Shown here: piece by piece, positions 1 to 7,736 of the stretch | How the letters are laid out: each line of letters opens with the position of its first letter | Position numbering within the stretch: position 1 is the first letter of the stretch | NCBI GenBank assembly: GCA_037446725.1 | Contig: JBBIIC010000009.1 | Span: 1-64,000, forward strand | DNA length: 64,000 nt | Direction of reading: 5' to 3' | Origin: JBBIIC01 sp037446725 | Lineage (GTDB): Bacteria; Actinomycetota; Coriobacteriia; Anaerosomatales; SLCP01 | Program-made: the position numbers and the translations under genes | Notes under the pieces: model-generated | Seen by the model: the letters and a program-made list of their open reading frames with translations, nothing else | Told to the model about the DNA's origin: nothing | Database searches by the model: none

Positions 1-29
1 CGCGGCGCCGACATACGGAGGGACCGGCC

Positions 30-1127
30 ATGAACGAGTGTACTCACATCGGGCTCGACGTCCACAAGGACACGATCGCCGTCGCGGTGCTGCGCGCAGG
101 CACCGGCGAGATCGACGAGCGGGTGGTGCCCAACACCCCCGAGGCGGTGCGCAAGTTCCTCTCCCGCCACGACCGGGCTGTCACGCGCATCTGCTACGAG
201 GCTGGCCCGACCGGCTACGACACGCACCGGATCATCGATTCGCTCGGCTTTCACTGCGACGTCATCGCGCCCTCGCTGATCCCCCGCCGGAGCGGCTCGC
301 GCGTCAAGACCGACCGCATCGACGCGCGCAACCTCGCGAGGCTCCACCGCGCAGGCGAGCTCACGTGCGTGCGGGTGCCAACGAGCGCCGAAGAGGCCGT
401 GCGCGACCTGATCCGCGTGCGCGAACAAGTCAAGTGCGACAGGAGGATCGCCCGGCAGCGCATACGAGCGTTCCTCGTGCGGTATGGTCAGCGCTATCCG
501 CTGCCCAACGACAGATGGTCGCATCGGTTCGAGGTGTGGGCCCGCGCCGTTCGCTTCGACGAGCCATGCGCGCAAGAGGCGTTCTCGCATCTGCTGGCCG
601 CCTACTTCGTGAGGGACGCGCAGCTTTCCGAGATGGGGCGGCGCATCGAACAGATCAGCGGTGAGGAGCCGCTTGCCGCACCGGTGGCGCTGCTGTCGAC
701 GCTGCGCGGCATAGCGACGCTGTCGGCGGCCACGATCGCTGCCGAGACGTGCGACTTCACCCGCTTCGCCGAGGCTGGCAGCTACATGGCCTTCACCGGC
801 CTGATCCCCTCGGAGCACTCATCGGGCGCCTCCCGGCACCAAGGCTCGATCACCAAGACCGGCAACCGTCACGTCCGCCGGGTGCTCGTCGAGGCGGCCT
901 GGGCGTATCGCCACGCTCCGGCCGTGCGCGGCGAGCTCAAGCGGCGGCTCGAGGGCTTCCCGCCCGAGATCGCGGCGTATTCGTGGGCCGCGCAGTGCCG
1001 GCTGCACGGCACCTACCGCAAGATCGCGGCGCGAAAGGGAGCGCACACCGCCGTGGTGGCCACCGCCCGGGAGCTGTCCGGCTTCATCTGGGGGCTGATG
1101 ACCGGGACTCTCGGGCCGGCGAGGTAG
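30..1127 (+). CDS. IS110-family transposase
   Basis: Predicted 365-residue recombinase of the IS110 family, which moves its element through a DEDD (RuvC-like) catalytic domain and a C-terminal serine-containing domain. The N-terminal part shows GLDVHKDTIAVAVL near residue 8, YEAGPTGY near residue 56 and VKTDRIDARNLARL near residue 93, all typical of the DEDD_Tnp_IS110 domain. The C-terminal Transposase_20 region (about 220-310) shows LRGIATLSAATIAAE and SGASRHQGSITKTGNRHVRR. The ATG is preceded by GGAGGGA at 17-23. Length is normal for an intact member. The upstream end of the element lies outside the window, so it cannot be said whether the element is complete. A strongly structured segment follows seven bases after the stop. 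Confidence 0.93.
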   Translation: MNECTHIGLDVHKDTIAVAVLRAGTGEIDERVVPNTPEAVRKFLSRHDRAVTRICYEAGPTGYDTHRIIDSLGFHCDVIAPSLIPRRSGSRVKTDRIDARNLARLHRAGELTCVRVPTSAEEAVRDLIRVREQVKCDRRIARQRIRAFLVRYGQRYPLPNDRWSHRFEVWARAVRFDEPCAQEAFSHLLAAYFVRDAQLSEMGRRIEQISGEEPLAAPVALLSTLRGIATLSAATIAAETCDFTRFAEAGSYMAFTGLIPSEHSSGASRHQGSITKTGNRHVRRVLVEAAWAYRHAPAVRGELKRRLEGFPPEIAAYSWAAQCRLHGTYRKIAARKGAHTAVVATARELSGFIWGLMTGTLGPAR

Positions 1128-1133
1128 ACGTCA

Positions 1134-1300
1134 TGCACGCGGGCGGGCGCCGTACTCCGGAGCGATCCTCGATAACGTTATGCGAGTTCCTGAAGCGCGC
1201 GCCTAGTGGGAGCCAGGCTCCGGTTCGACCGGGATGTGGGGTTAGAATCCCCGGATATCAGCATGGTCGAGCGCCGAACCCATGTGCCCGCCCGCTTGCA
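1134..1300 (+). ncRNA. Structured segment after IS110 transposase; candidate bridge RNA
   Basis: What is seen: a long-range inverted repeat, TGCA-c-GCGGGCGGGC at 1134-1148 pairing with GCCCGCCCGC-t-TGCA at 1286-1300 (14 pairs, one mismatch). It encloses about 137 nt that itself folds into hairpins: 1168-1186 (seven pairs around ACGT, one bulge), GGAGCC/GGCTCC at 1209-1221, CCGGT/ACCGG at 1220-1232 and GGGG/CCCC at 1238-1252. The segment starts seven bases after the transposase stop. Some IS110-family elements (IS1111 group) are known to carry a bridge RNA of roughly this size downstream of the recombinase. The assignment here is inference: the far end of the element, which is needed to define the boundaries and guide loops, is not in the window. 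Confidence 0.4.
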
Positions 1301-1367
1301 CGAAGCCCAAGGTCAAGACCACCGTGAGCGATCGAGGGTTGACCGGCCATCTCATATCAACGTTCTT

Positions 1368-1406
1368 GGAGATGAGCCGCGAGCGAAGCGAGTCGGCTCG
1401 ATCTCC
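1368..1406 (-). terminator. Hairpin downstream of the restriction gene
   Basis: GGAGATGAGCCG at 1368-1379 pairs with CGGCTC-g-ATCTCC at 1394-1406 (12 pairs, one bulge, 14-nt loop). It lies 31 bases past the stop of the minus-strand nuclease gene, so it may end the restriction-modification transcript. No T-run follows on the minus strand, so termination is only plausible. Confidence 0.4.
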
Positions 1407-1436
1407 GGGTTAGCCAGGTACTCCGTACGAATCTTC

Positions 1437-2573
1437 CTAAGGAGACGTGACTTCTCCGTCTGTCTCGACGTCGTTCCACGGGAAGCCCTCAACGATGTCG
1501 ACTGAGTCGTCGGTACCTTCGATGGTCTGACCATCCTCGCCAACCCACAGTGCCAGCATGCCGATGCTATCTAAGAAGTCGATAGCGTCGTCCGTAGGGC
1601 GTTCACTGTAGACCACTGCGTAGGCCACGTCGGCATCGTCCGTGAGCTCGGCTGGTCGTTCGAAGTACGCGTAATCCAGCAACTGGCCGACAGCGCGTCG
1701 CGTCTGCTCGCGCTCGTTCGAGGCACTTAGGCTCTTCACTTCGAATAGAACGCCCGCCTCGGCTTGGGCAACGTATGCGTCAATGTTGCTTTCTTGCGGA
1801 ACGAGTCCCAAGCCACGGAGGTACTCAGCCAGGGCATCGAGCGTGCGCTGATGCCCTCGGCTCGCGCGCTCCTGAAGTTCGTAGTTGTATGTGGCCTCAA
1901 CGAGACGCCTGGCGGATTCGGGATCATCTGGCTGGACCAGAATCGAGGGAACCCCGGGGACTATCTCCCGCCCCGTCCTCTGGCGGCGACGACCGGTTCG
2001 CCGTTCGCCCTCGATCGCGGTGGTCGAACCAGCATCGGACGGTGGCGTTGATGACAGACCGGTATCAACCGCTGGGACGGGCGGGACGGCAAACAGGACA
2101 GCGTTGGAACCTGCCGTCACTGCTAATGCAGCATCCAACTCATCCACGACACCCCGAAGCGGCGGGGTACTCCTCAGGGCGGACTCGGTGACGTAGCGCG
2201 CGGTCACCACACCGTCCGTATCTAACGCCAACTCAAGGAAGACACGCTCCCCTGAATCCATTGGCGGATCAGCAAAGGCGTCTACGGTGCCCACGCGTCC
2301 GATACGGACTTCCGTCGGCCGGGCATCAGTGGGCTCGGGCCAGAACTCGACATCGCGCGAGACATCAGTACCGTACGCCGATAGGTACTGGATGTCCCCT
2401 AGGCGCACCTGTCCGGACACTCGCGGGAACATCGCAGACAACGCCGATGTGAACCGGATTGGGAAGCGAAAATCCCGAGCGCCGCCACCCGTGGCCGCGG
2501 TGTTGGACTCATTTTGTAGCTTCAGCAGGTCGCCCTCTTTGATCTCCTTGTAGACTAGCTGTGCTATAGGCAT
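1437..2573 (-). CDS. Probable restriction endonuclease, PD-(D/E)XK-like C-terminal domain
   Basis: 378-residue protein not recognised as a named restriction enzyme. The C-terminal third looks like a PD-(D/E)XK nuclease core: Asp265 in SNIDAYV, Glu278-x-Lys280 in LFEVKS, and a downstream Gln297...Tyr301 in AVGQLLDY, with a preceding helix rich in R and L (HQRTLDALAEYLRG). Residues 195-215 are an Arg-rich linker (GERRTGRRRQRTGRE). The N-terminal half has no motif I know and may bind DNA. Its start overlaps the end of the upstream methylase gene by 10 bases, so it is the last gene of a three-gene operon with two adenine methylases. This context is the main reason to call it the cognate nuclease. 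Alternative: an accessory nuclease of another defence type. Confidence 0.6.
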   Translation of the reverse strand: MPIAQLVYKEIKEGDLLKLQNESNTAATGGGARDFRFPIRFTSALSAMFPRVSGQVRLGDIQYLSAYGTDVSRDVEFWPEPTDARPTEVRIGRVGTVDAFADPPMDSGERVFLELALDTDGVVTARYVTESALRSTPPLRGVVDELDAALAVTAGSNAVLFAVPPVPAVDTGLSSTPPSDAGSTTAIEGERRTGRRRQRTGREIVPGVPSILVQPDDPESARRLVEATYNYELQERASRGHQRTLDALAEYLRGLGLVPQESNIDAYVAQAEAGVLFEVKSLSASNEREQTRRAVGQLLDYAYFERPAELTDDADVAYAVVYSERPTDDAIDFLDSIGMLALWVGEDGQTIEGTDDSVDIVEGFPWNDVETDGEVTSP

Positions 2574-4789
2574 CTGTTCGCTCCAATCGTCGCGTCATCC
2601 GAGCGGAGTATCGCTGCCGCCAAGTCGGTGGGCACATACGGGACCGCGCCTCTGTGCCGTGCGGACGCCACGCGAGCGCTGTAGTCAACAGATGCGCCAA
2701 TTGCCTCACGCGACGTCATCCTGTCCATCAGGAAGTCTCTGGTGATAGTGGAGCGCGCCTCGCCGGGCAACGCTGGTTGAGCGCGGTCGATCAACGGAAA
2801 GTCGTCAAGTATCGTCAGGAGTTGCTGAGGTTTGAGCCCGTATGCTCTTGCGACCAGGACGTCCACCTCGGCGCGTGCGCTCGCGTAGAGCCATCCATCG
2901 TCAGGACTCCAGGGACGCGTCTGCAGAACGTCAATCTGGCGCACCATGGCGAGAATCCTGCGGCCAGCAATCGAATCTACCGGTATTGGTGCGAGCGGAA
3001 TGGATTGAAGGATGAAGAAGTTGACGGTCGTTGTAATCACCCGTCGAACGAACCAGTCGAACGAGAAACTGTTTGCGATAGCAACCCACAGGTCCGACAA
3101 GCCTGCCCGAGATGCGTCAAATAGGATTGTTGGTACCTTGTTGCCGCATACAACACCGGCGGGAATCTTGGCGGCTAACATCGAGCGCTCATTCGTCTGA
3201 CCCGTAATGTCGCAGAAGCCGACCCGGGGCATATCGACCCTCTCGACCAATGAGGTCGGCAGGCTGTGCCGAGGCACCCAATGCTGAGGGACAAGATCTT
3301 CGACGCAGGGTGCCTCAGGACGCCAGACCGCACGTCTTCCCGTGCCCGACACGTACCGTTTTGCATTGCACCTGTACTGGTGAACCATGCGCCCCTCTAC
3401 CAAGGGCATCGACCGCTCAACCTGGGGACCGAACAGCTGCCTGTCCCGTGTCATGTCAAGTTCTCGCACGATTGCCGCATTCCACTGGCCATCGGGATCG
3501 GACATCGGGATCCCAGCCGCCAACATTCGTTCGAATATCCGGTGTTCTTCTGCGGTCCGGATCTCGGGGAACCCAAGGTCTTGGTGAATGCGCCGCAGTG
3601 TCGACGACGGCACCGACACGCCGGAAGAGACCGAAACCCCGGTCTCGGTCCCAGTGCCATGACTGATGCGAACGCGCTTCTGGGGCGACGAGCCGGGGGA
3701 CCAAGAAACAGCGACGAACTTGAATCTGGTGTCAATCGCAAAGAAGCGCGTTCGATTATCCATCACGGTCACTTGCAGACCGCGGCCCTGGTTGAGTAGA
3801 GCGCCACGTAGGGAGGCTGCGCCCTTGGAGCGGATGAGGCCGGCCGGCACCAGCATCGAGACGCGTCCCTCCGGACTGCAGACATCCATCGCAAGCTCGA
3901 GGAATGCCTGGTAGAGGTCGACTTCTCCTCCGCCGGAATGAGTGTAGACAGATGCCAGCGACGCGGCTCGCCGCCTGAGATTCGCGCGCTGCACCAGGAA
4001 GTCGGAATCCGGCTCCCCAGGATGACGATCCCCGTAGTGTCGGGTGACCCCCTTTGCCTTGAGATACTCATGGTGCGTCGCCTTGAGGCGCTCCCAAGGG
4101 GGGTTGCCGATTACTGTTCCAAATCCCTCCGGAGCAACATCGCGCCAGACGGTGGGACCTGCCTCGAGACTATCAAGCTCGCGTAGGTGGTCGCTCAGCG
4201 ACGCTACGGCGTCAATCGAAGAGCATAGAGACAGGAGGGCCAGCCGGGCACCTCGCAGCGCCTCGGGGGAAATGTCGCTCGCGTATACGGAGTGCGCGAT
4301 GTAGTCCTCCAGCCGTGTGCGGTCGTGGCCGCACACGGCCAACGCGGAGGCCACCAGAAGCACCCCCGTCCCGCAAGACGGGTCAAGCACGGCGCGGGAG
4401 TCATCGGTTGCTGCTGTGGCTGCGGCGGCAAGGAACTGAGCCAAACGGAAGTCGGTGTAATAGACACCGAGCGTTCTGCGCTCGTGAAACGAGAAGGACG
4501 GCTGTGCGAGCGACGAGAGGGCGAACGCGGGATGATACGGCAAGCGGGCCAGCGAGCTAGTGATGCAGTCCACAGCCTCAGCGAGCGCCAAGCTAGGCAG
4601 CGTGGGGCTGACGTCGTCGAAAGCCCACAATTCGCTCACATCAATGCCAGCCAGTCGGCAGGCGACGGCCTCGAGCACCTCATGCAGAGAAGCAGCGTCC
4701 AAGGACGCCTGGTGCGATCTCAGAAAGCTGACCAGGGTCTCGCGGGTGGGCTCGAGGAGCGTCGCCTCAACAGGCCTAGCACTCGCCAT
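2564..4789 (-). CDS. N6-adenine DNA methyltransferase (NPPW class)
   Basis: 741-residue class I SAM-dependent DNA methyltransferase. Motif I is LDPSCGTGVLL (DPSCGTG at 136-142) and the catalytic motif IV is VIGNPPW (NPPW at 229-232), the signature of N6-adenine methylases of the N6_Mtase/Eco57I-like type. The region before motif I (HERRTLGVYYTDFRLAQFLA, 102-121) is the usual SAM-site lead-in. About 500 residues follow motif IV and probably include the target-recognition domain. No nuclease motif is apparent in this protein itself. It overlaps the D12-class methylase upstream (14 bases) and the nuclease downstream (10 bases). Two adenine methylases with one nuclease suggest a Type II system with an asymmetric site, each methylase modifying one strand; this is inference. 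Confidence 0.85.
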   Translation of the reverse strand: MASARPVEATLLEPTRETLVSFLRSHQASLDAASLHEVLEAVACRLAGIDVSELWAFDDVSPTLPSLALAEAVDCITSSLARLPYHPAFALSSLAQPSFSFHERRTLGVYYTDFRLAQFLAAAATAATDDSRAVLDPSCGTGVLLVASALAVCGHDRTRLEDYIAHSVYASDISPEALRGARLALLSLCSSIDAVASLSDHLRELDSLEAGPTVWRDVAPEGFGTVIGNPPWERLKATHHEYLKAKGVTRHYGDRHPGEPDSDFLVQRANLRRRAASLASVYTHSGGGEVDLYQAFLELAMDVCSPEGRVSMLVPAGLIRSKGAASLRGALLNQGRGLQVTVMDNRTRFFAIDTRFKFVAVSWSPGSSPQKRVRISHGTGTETGVSVSSGVSVPSSTLRRIHQDLGFPEIRTAEEHRIFERMLAAGIPMSDPDGQWNAAIVRELDMTRDRQLFGPQVERSMPLVEGRMVHQYRCNAKRYVSGTGRRAVWRPEAPCVEDLVPQHWVPRHSLPTSLVERVDMPRVGFCDITGQTNERSMLAAKIPAGVVCGNKVPTILFDASRAGLSDLWVAIANSFSFDWFVRRVITTTVNFFILQSIPLAPIPVDSIAGRRILAMVRQIDVLQTRPWSPDDGWLYASARAEVDVLVARAYGLKPQQLLTILDDFPLIDRAQPALPGEARSTITRDFLMDRMTSREAIGASVDYSARVASARHRGAVPYVPTDLAAAILRSDDATIGANRCL

Positions 4790-5834
4790 GGCACATGCCC
4801 AGCGCTGGTTTGGACTTGTCGACCGAAAGAAGATACTCGCTCACGGTATCGCCACCATCCACTGCTCCGCGATTGGGGCGGTACCTTCCGATATCGGCCA
4901 GCCAGGTCACAGTGACTTCGCCCAGCCGTGACAGATCATCAACCAGCCGACCTAGGTCAACATGCCCTTCGGAGCTGTAGGACAAGTGAACCCTGGTAGC
5001 AGCCGCTCTCGAAATCAATCCGACGAGTGCACTGTGGGCACGTGACTTGTAGCAGAAGTCAGATGCCTTGTCCTTCCACGGCCTCAAACCAGCCACGCCT
5101 TCGACCGCGGGTGCATCTCCATGGGCGACTGTCTCGAGTATGTGGTAGTAGGCCGCGTATTGTCTCTTGGTGTACGGCGGGTCCAGGTACAGCACGTCTG
5201 GTTCAGACAGAGGTACCGCACCGACATCGAGGCTCATGACCTGGAAGTCAAACCCTTGCTCAGGCAGACTCCTAGGCTGGATCGCCAAGGGGCGGACTGC
5301 TCCCGGGCTCCACTTTCTCAAGAAGCAGCCATAGGTTCCTGCCGTATTGGCCACGCGATTGCATGCGCCGAGAAGATCCGCGAGAAGGAGCGCCTCCTCA
5401 CGCTCGGACACCAGGCCTTCATTCGCCAGTCGTCTGATCTCGGCCCTGACAGCGTCGATCTTGCCGGCGTTCTCCTCCGTGAAGTAGCGACGTTCAATAC
5501 CTGCGGTCGAGAGACTTGATGGACTGTATGTTGCGCGGATGAATCCCTCAACCGGCTCAAGCGAATCCAGGTGCGCTACTGCAGCCTCGTATCCGCCAAG
5601 TTCACGGAATGGGACGCCGTCGCGACCCAGCAACCCAGCGGACGCAGTCAGCGCGGCGCTCAGAAGGTTGTCGTTCACGACGACCTGCCAGCCGCGAGCG
5701 GCAGCCTCGCGTGCAACGGTTCCCGTGCCGCTGAACGCATCAACGAAGAAACCATCCTCGCTGCGAGGAGAGCCGATGTGCTCCATAATCGCTTCAACGA
5801 CTCGCGCCTTGGATCCTATGTACCTAATGCTCAC
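4776..5834 (-). CDS. D12-class (Dam-like) adenine-specific DNA methyltransferase
   Basis: 352-residue adenine methylase of the D12 class. It opens with the characteristic RYIGSKARVVEAI, has motif I as VDAFSGTGTVA (31-41) and the catalytic motif IV as LYLDPPYTKRQY (DPPY at 218-221). Length is in the usual D12 range. It is the first gene of the minus-strand restriction-modification operon, and its last 14 bases overlap the start of the second methylase, suggesting coupled expression. Its likely role is to protect host DNA from the co-encoded nuclease. Recognition sequence cannot be read from the protein. Confidence 0.88.
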   Translation of the reverse strand: MSIRYIGSKARVVEAIMEHIGSPRSEDGFFVDAFSGTGTVAREAAARGWQVVVNDNLLSAALTASAGLLGRDGVPFRELGGYEAAVAHLDSLEPVEGFIRATYSPSSLSTAGIERRYFTEENAGKIDAVRAEIRRLANEGLVSEREEALLLADLLGACNRVANTAGTYGCFLRKWSPGAVRPLAIQPRSLPEQGFDFQVMSLDVGAVPLSEPDVLYLDPPYTKRQYAAYYHILETVAHGDAPAVEGVAGLRPWKDKASDFCYKSRAHSALVGLISRAAATRVHLSYSSEGHVDLGRLVDDLSRLGEVTVTWLADIGRYRPNRGAVDGGDTVSEYLLSVDKSKPALGMCHGEC

Positions 5835-6161
5835 GATGCCCCTGACGTCTGACGGAGATGAACGAGGCGAGTGCCGCGAAGTGTCCTACGGCGGCCCTTT
5901 CTCCCCTCAAGGGTAGGATACCGCGAGACTCTGACACCCGGCCGAAAACGGCCCGGGTTCTCCGACCTGTACTCTGGCTAACCTATGATTCTGCAGTCTG
6001 TGTAAGCCCGCAAGCGGCTCCCCCGCCGCGCACCTGCAAGATCGCACGAACCCAACGCCTCACACGCCTGCCGTCCGCTACACACTCCTCGGCTCTTGCC
6101 CCTCATCCTCCCCCACAGGCAAACGAGACCCGGCACCTGTCCGGGTCTCGTGTGTGGTTCC
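5835..6161. other. Intergenic region between methylase operon and tRNA-Ala
   Basis: About 330 bases with no gene I can support. It should contain the promoter of the methylase operon (minus strand) but no clear -35/-10 pair was found. It holds an imperfect hairpin (5936-5958, nine pairs around an AAAA loop with one bulge) and the terminator-like hairpin at 6124-6150. The whole restriction island ends here, close to a tRNA gene, a common place for acquired DNA. Confidence 0.5.
6124..6150 (-). terminator. Terminator hairpin after tRNA-Ala
   Basis: CGAGACCCGG at 6124-6133 pairs perfectly with CCGGGTCTCG at 6141-6150 around a 7-nt loop; on the minus strand it is followed by TTT. It lies 11 bases past the 3' end of the minus-strand tRNA-Ala gene. 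Confidence 0.7.
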
Positions 6162-6237
6162 TGGTGGAGCCAAGGGGGATCGAACCCCTGACCTCATGGC
6201 TGCCAGCCATGCGCTCTCCCAGCTGAGCTATGGCCCC
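6162..6237 (-). tRNA. tRNA-Ala (anticodon GGC)
   Basis: 76-nt cloverleaf on the minus strand. The acceptor stem is GGGGCCA at the 5' end against TGGCTCC with discriminator A and an encoded CCA (complement of 6162-6164). D-arm has AGCTCAGCTGGGAGAGC, the anticodon arm is CATGG-CTGGCAG-CCATG with GGC at positions 34-36, and the T-arm carries GGTTCGATCC. GGC reads GCC alanine codons. A good promoter lies just upstream at 6268-6295 and a terminator downstream. Confidence 0.96.
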
Positions 6238-6267
6238 ACATCTGGGTCCGCCTGAGCGGCACGCGTT

Positions 6268-6295
6268 AGTATACCAGGCGTTCGGTGCCGGTCAA
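6268..6295 (-). promoter_or_regulatory. Sigma-70-type promoter of tRNA-Ala
   Basis: On the minus strand, TTGACC (complement of 6290-6295) and TATACT (complement of 6268-6273) are separated by 16 bases. The -10 box ends about 30 bases before the tRNA 5' end, giving a short leader. The EamA gene stop lies only about 50 bases upstream, so the tRNA has its own promoter. Confidence 0.7.
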
Positions 6296-6347
6296 CCGGC
6301 GCACGAACGGCGGCTCGGGCCACGCGGTCAGGCCGCCGTAGGGCACC

Positions 6348-7286
6348 TTACGATGGCTCCTCGGGCTCCACGAGCGCGACCGGGATGCCCTCGAGTGACG
6401 GCTCGTGGACCACCCGTCTGCCCGCCCCCACCACACCTGAGATCTCCGCGAGCACCATGCCCCCGAGGATGAGCACGCTTCCCGCGACACCTCCTATGCC
6501 GAACGTGTCGCCCGCAAGCCAGCCGAACAGTCCGCCGAACGCGGGCTCGGTCACGAGCACGAGCGCGGTCTTCGTCGGTGAGATGTGACGCTGGGCGTAT
6601 GTTTGGACCGCGAAGGCCACGGCCGAGGCGAGCACGCCGGTGAGCACGAGCGCGAACCACACTGAGCCCTGCGTGGGCAGTCCGGGGCGTTCCGCCGCGA
6701 GGGAGATGGCGCTGCACACCACGGCGACAACCGCGAGCTGTGTGAGCGTGAGCGCGCCCACGTCGTGGCGCGTTCCGAGGCTCCCGAGCGCGATCATGTG
6801 CGCTGCATACGCGATCGCGCAGATGAGCACGCGGGTGTCGCCTGCCGTCCATCCGTCAGCAGAAGCTCCTGAGAGAAGCCACAGCCCCGCCACCGCCAGT
6901 ACCACGCCCGCCAGGGTCACGGCGCGCGGAGGGTGGCGCAGAATGACCGCCTGCATGAGCGGCGTGAACACGACAAACATGCCCGTGATGAACGCGGCCT
7001 TGCTTGCCGTCGTACCCTGCAGCCCCCAGGTCTGGAACACATAACCCACCGTGAGCAGCCCGCCGGCGAGCGCACCTACCTTGAGCGTTCCCGGGCCGAA
7101 GCGTCTGAACGAGCCCGGGAACATCACCGCGAACGCGACTACGGCGATCGCGAACCGCAGCGCCAGGAACGCATACAGGGGGTAGCGCTCGACCGCGTCC
7201 TTGACGAGGACGAATGTCGCCCCCCAGACCGCCGCGACGCCTATGAGCGCGAGTGTCGCCCAGAAGCGCCTCGACTCCGCCGTCAC
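6348..7286 (-). CDS. EamA/DMT-family membrane transporter
   Basis: 312-residue integral membrane protein of the drug/metabolite transporter superfamily. It shows two EamA repeats of about five helices each: the first opens with LALIGVAAVWGATFVLVKDAV and contains RFAIAVVAFAVMF; the second contains ALVLTGVLASAVAFAVQTYAQRHISPTKTALVLVTEPAF, the conserved end of EamA repeats. Such proteins export or import small metabolites; the substrate cannot be inferred. Its ATG overlaps the stop of rsfS (ATGA at 7283-7286), so it is translated as the last gene of the nadD-yqeK-rsfS chain. A C-terminal cytoplasmic tail of about 20 residues is polar and acidic. Confidence 0.88.
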   Translation of the reverse strand: MTAESRRFWATLALIGVAAVWGATFVLVKDAVERYPLYAFLALRFAIAVVAFAVMFPGSFRRFGPGTLKVGALAGGLLTVGYVFQTWGLQGTTASKAAFITGMFVVFTPLMQAVILRHPPRAVTLAGVVLAVAGLWLLSGASADGWTAGDTRVLICAIAYAAHMIALGSLGTRHDVGALTLTQLAVVAVVCSAISLAAERPGLPTQGSVWFALVLTGVLASAVAFAVQTYAQRHISPTKTALVLVTEPAFGGLFGWLAGDTFGIGGVAGSVLILGGMVLAEISGVVGAGRRVVHEPSLEGIPVALVEPEEPS

Positions 7287-7714
7287 GGCTCTGTCGTCCC
7301 GGGCACCTCAGCGCCGGCGTCCTCGACATCCTGAGCCGGCCTGACGGCGACGGAGCCGGTGATCTCCTCGGGCAACTCAAGCCTCGGGGCGTCGCTCCAC
7401 AGCTTCTCGAGCCGGTAGAAGTCGCGCTCCGCCGGCTGGAAGACATGGACGACCACGTCCACGAAGTCGATGAGGACCCACTTGCCCTCATCGGACCCTT
7501 CGACGCCGATCGCAGGCAGCCCCGCGTGCTTCATGCGCACCTCGACCTCGTCGGCGATGGTGCGGACCTGACGGTCGTTGCGGCCGGTGCAGATGACGAA
7601 GTAGTCTGTCACGACCAGCAGCTCGGCGACGTCGATAGCGACGATGTCCTCAGCCTTCTTGTCCGATGCCGCCTCGGCGGCCAGCAGTGCGTATTCCTGT
7701 GAATCCAGCGCGAT
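7283..7714 (-). CDS. rsfS: Ribosomal silencing factor RsfS, probable non-canonical AUC start
   Basis: RsfS binds ribosomal protein L14 and blocks joining of the 50S and 30S subunits in starvation. The body shows the family signature VTDYFVICTGRNDRQVRTIADEVE and WVLIDFVDVVVHVFQPAERDFYRLEKLWSDAP. The usual N-terminal part (LDSQEYALLAAEAASDKKAE then DIVAIDVAELLV) is encoded upstream of the first GTG (7612) in the same frame, but no ATG, GTG or TTG exists there: an in-frame TAG at 7718-7720 is followed by GGG ATC GCG CTG GAT. A purine-rich GAGGAGAAGG lies just before. I place the start at the ATC (7712-7714); CTG at 7706-7708 is the alternative. A conventional start at 7612 would delete 34 conserved residues. 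It ends overlapping the EamA gene. Confidence 0.75.
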   Translation of the reverse strand: MALDSQEYALLAAEAASDKKAEDIVAIDVAELLVVTDYFVICTGRNDRQVRTIADEVEVRMKHAGLPAIGVEGSDEGKWVLIDFVDVVVHVFQPAERDFYRLEKLWSDAPRLELPEEITGSVAVRPAQDVEDAGAEVPGTTEP

Positions 7715-7736
7715 CCCCTACCTTCTCCTCAGCGAG

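Larger units (their letters stand above)
1128..1436. other. Intergenic region between IS110 gene and nuclease gene
   Basis: No convincing protein-coding gene in this 309-base stretch. It holds the long-range stem at 1134-1300 and a second hairpin at 1368-1406. The right-hand boundary of the insertion element must lie somewhere in here, but IS110 elements lack obvious terminal repeats and it cannot be placed by eye. Confidence 0.5.

Noticed and set aside
1220..1252. tRNA-like look of GGTTCGACC and GGTTAGAATCC downstream of the transposase
   Set aside because: No acceptor, D or anticodon arm can be formed around them; they are better explained as hairpins of the larger structured segment.
7283..7612. 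Starting rsfS at the GTG at 7612
   Set aside because: It would drop a conserved N-terminal segment that is plainly encoded upstream in the same frame.
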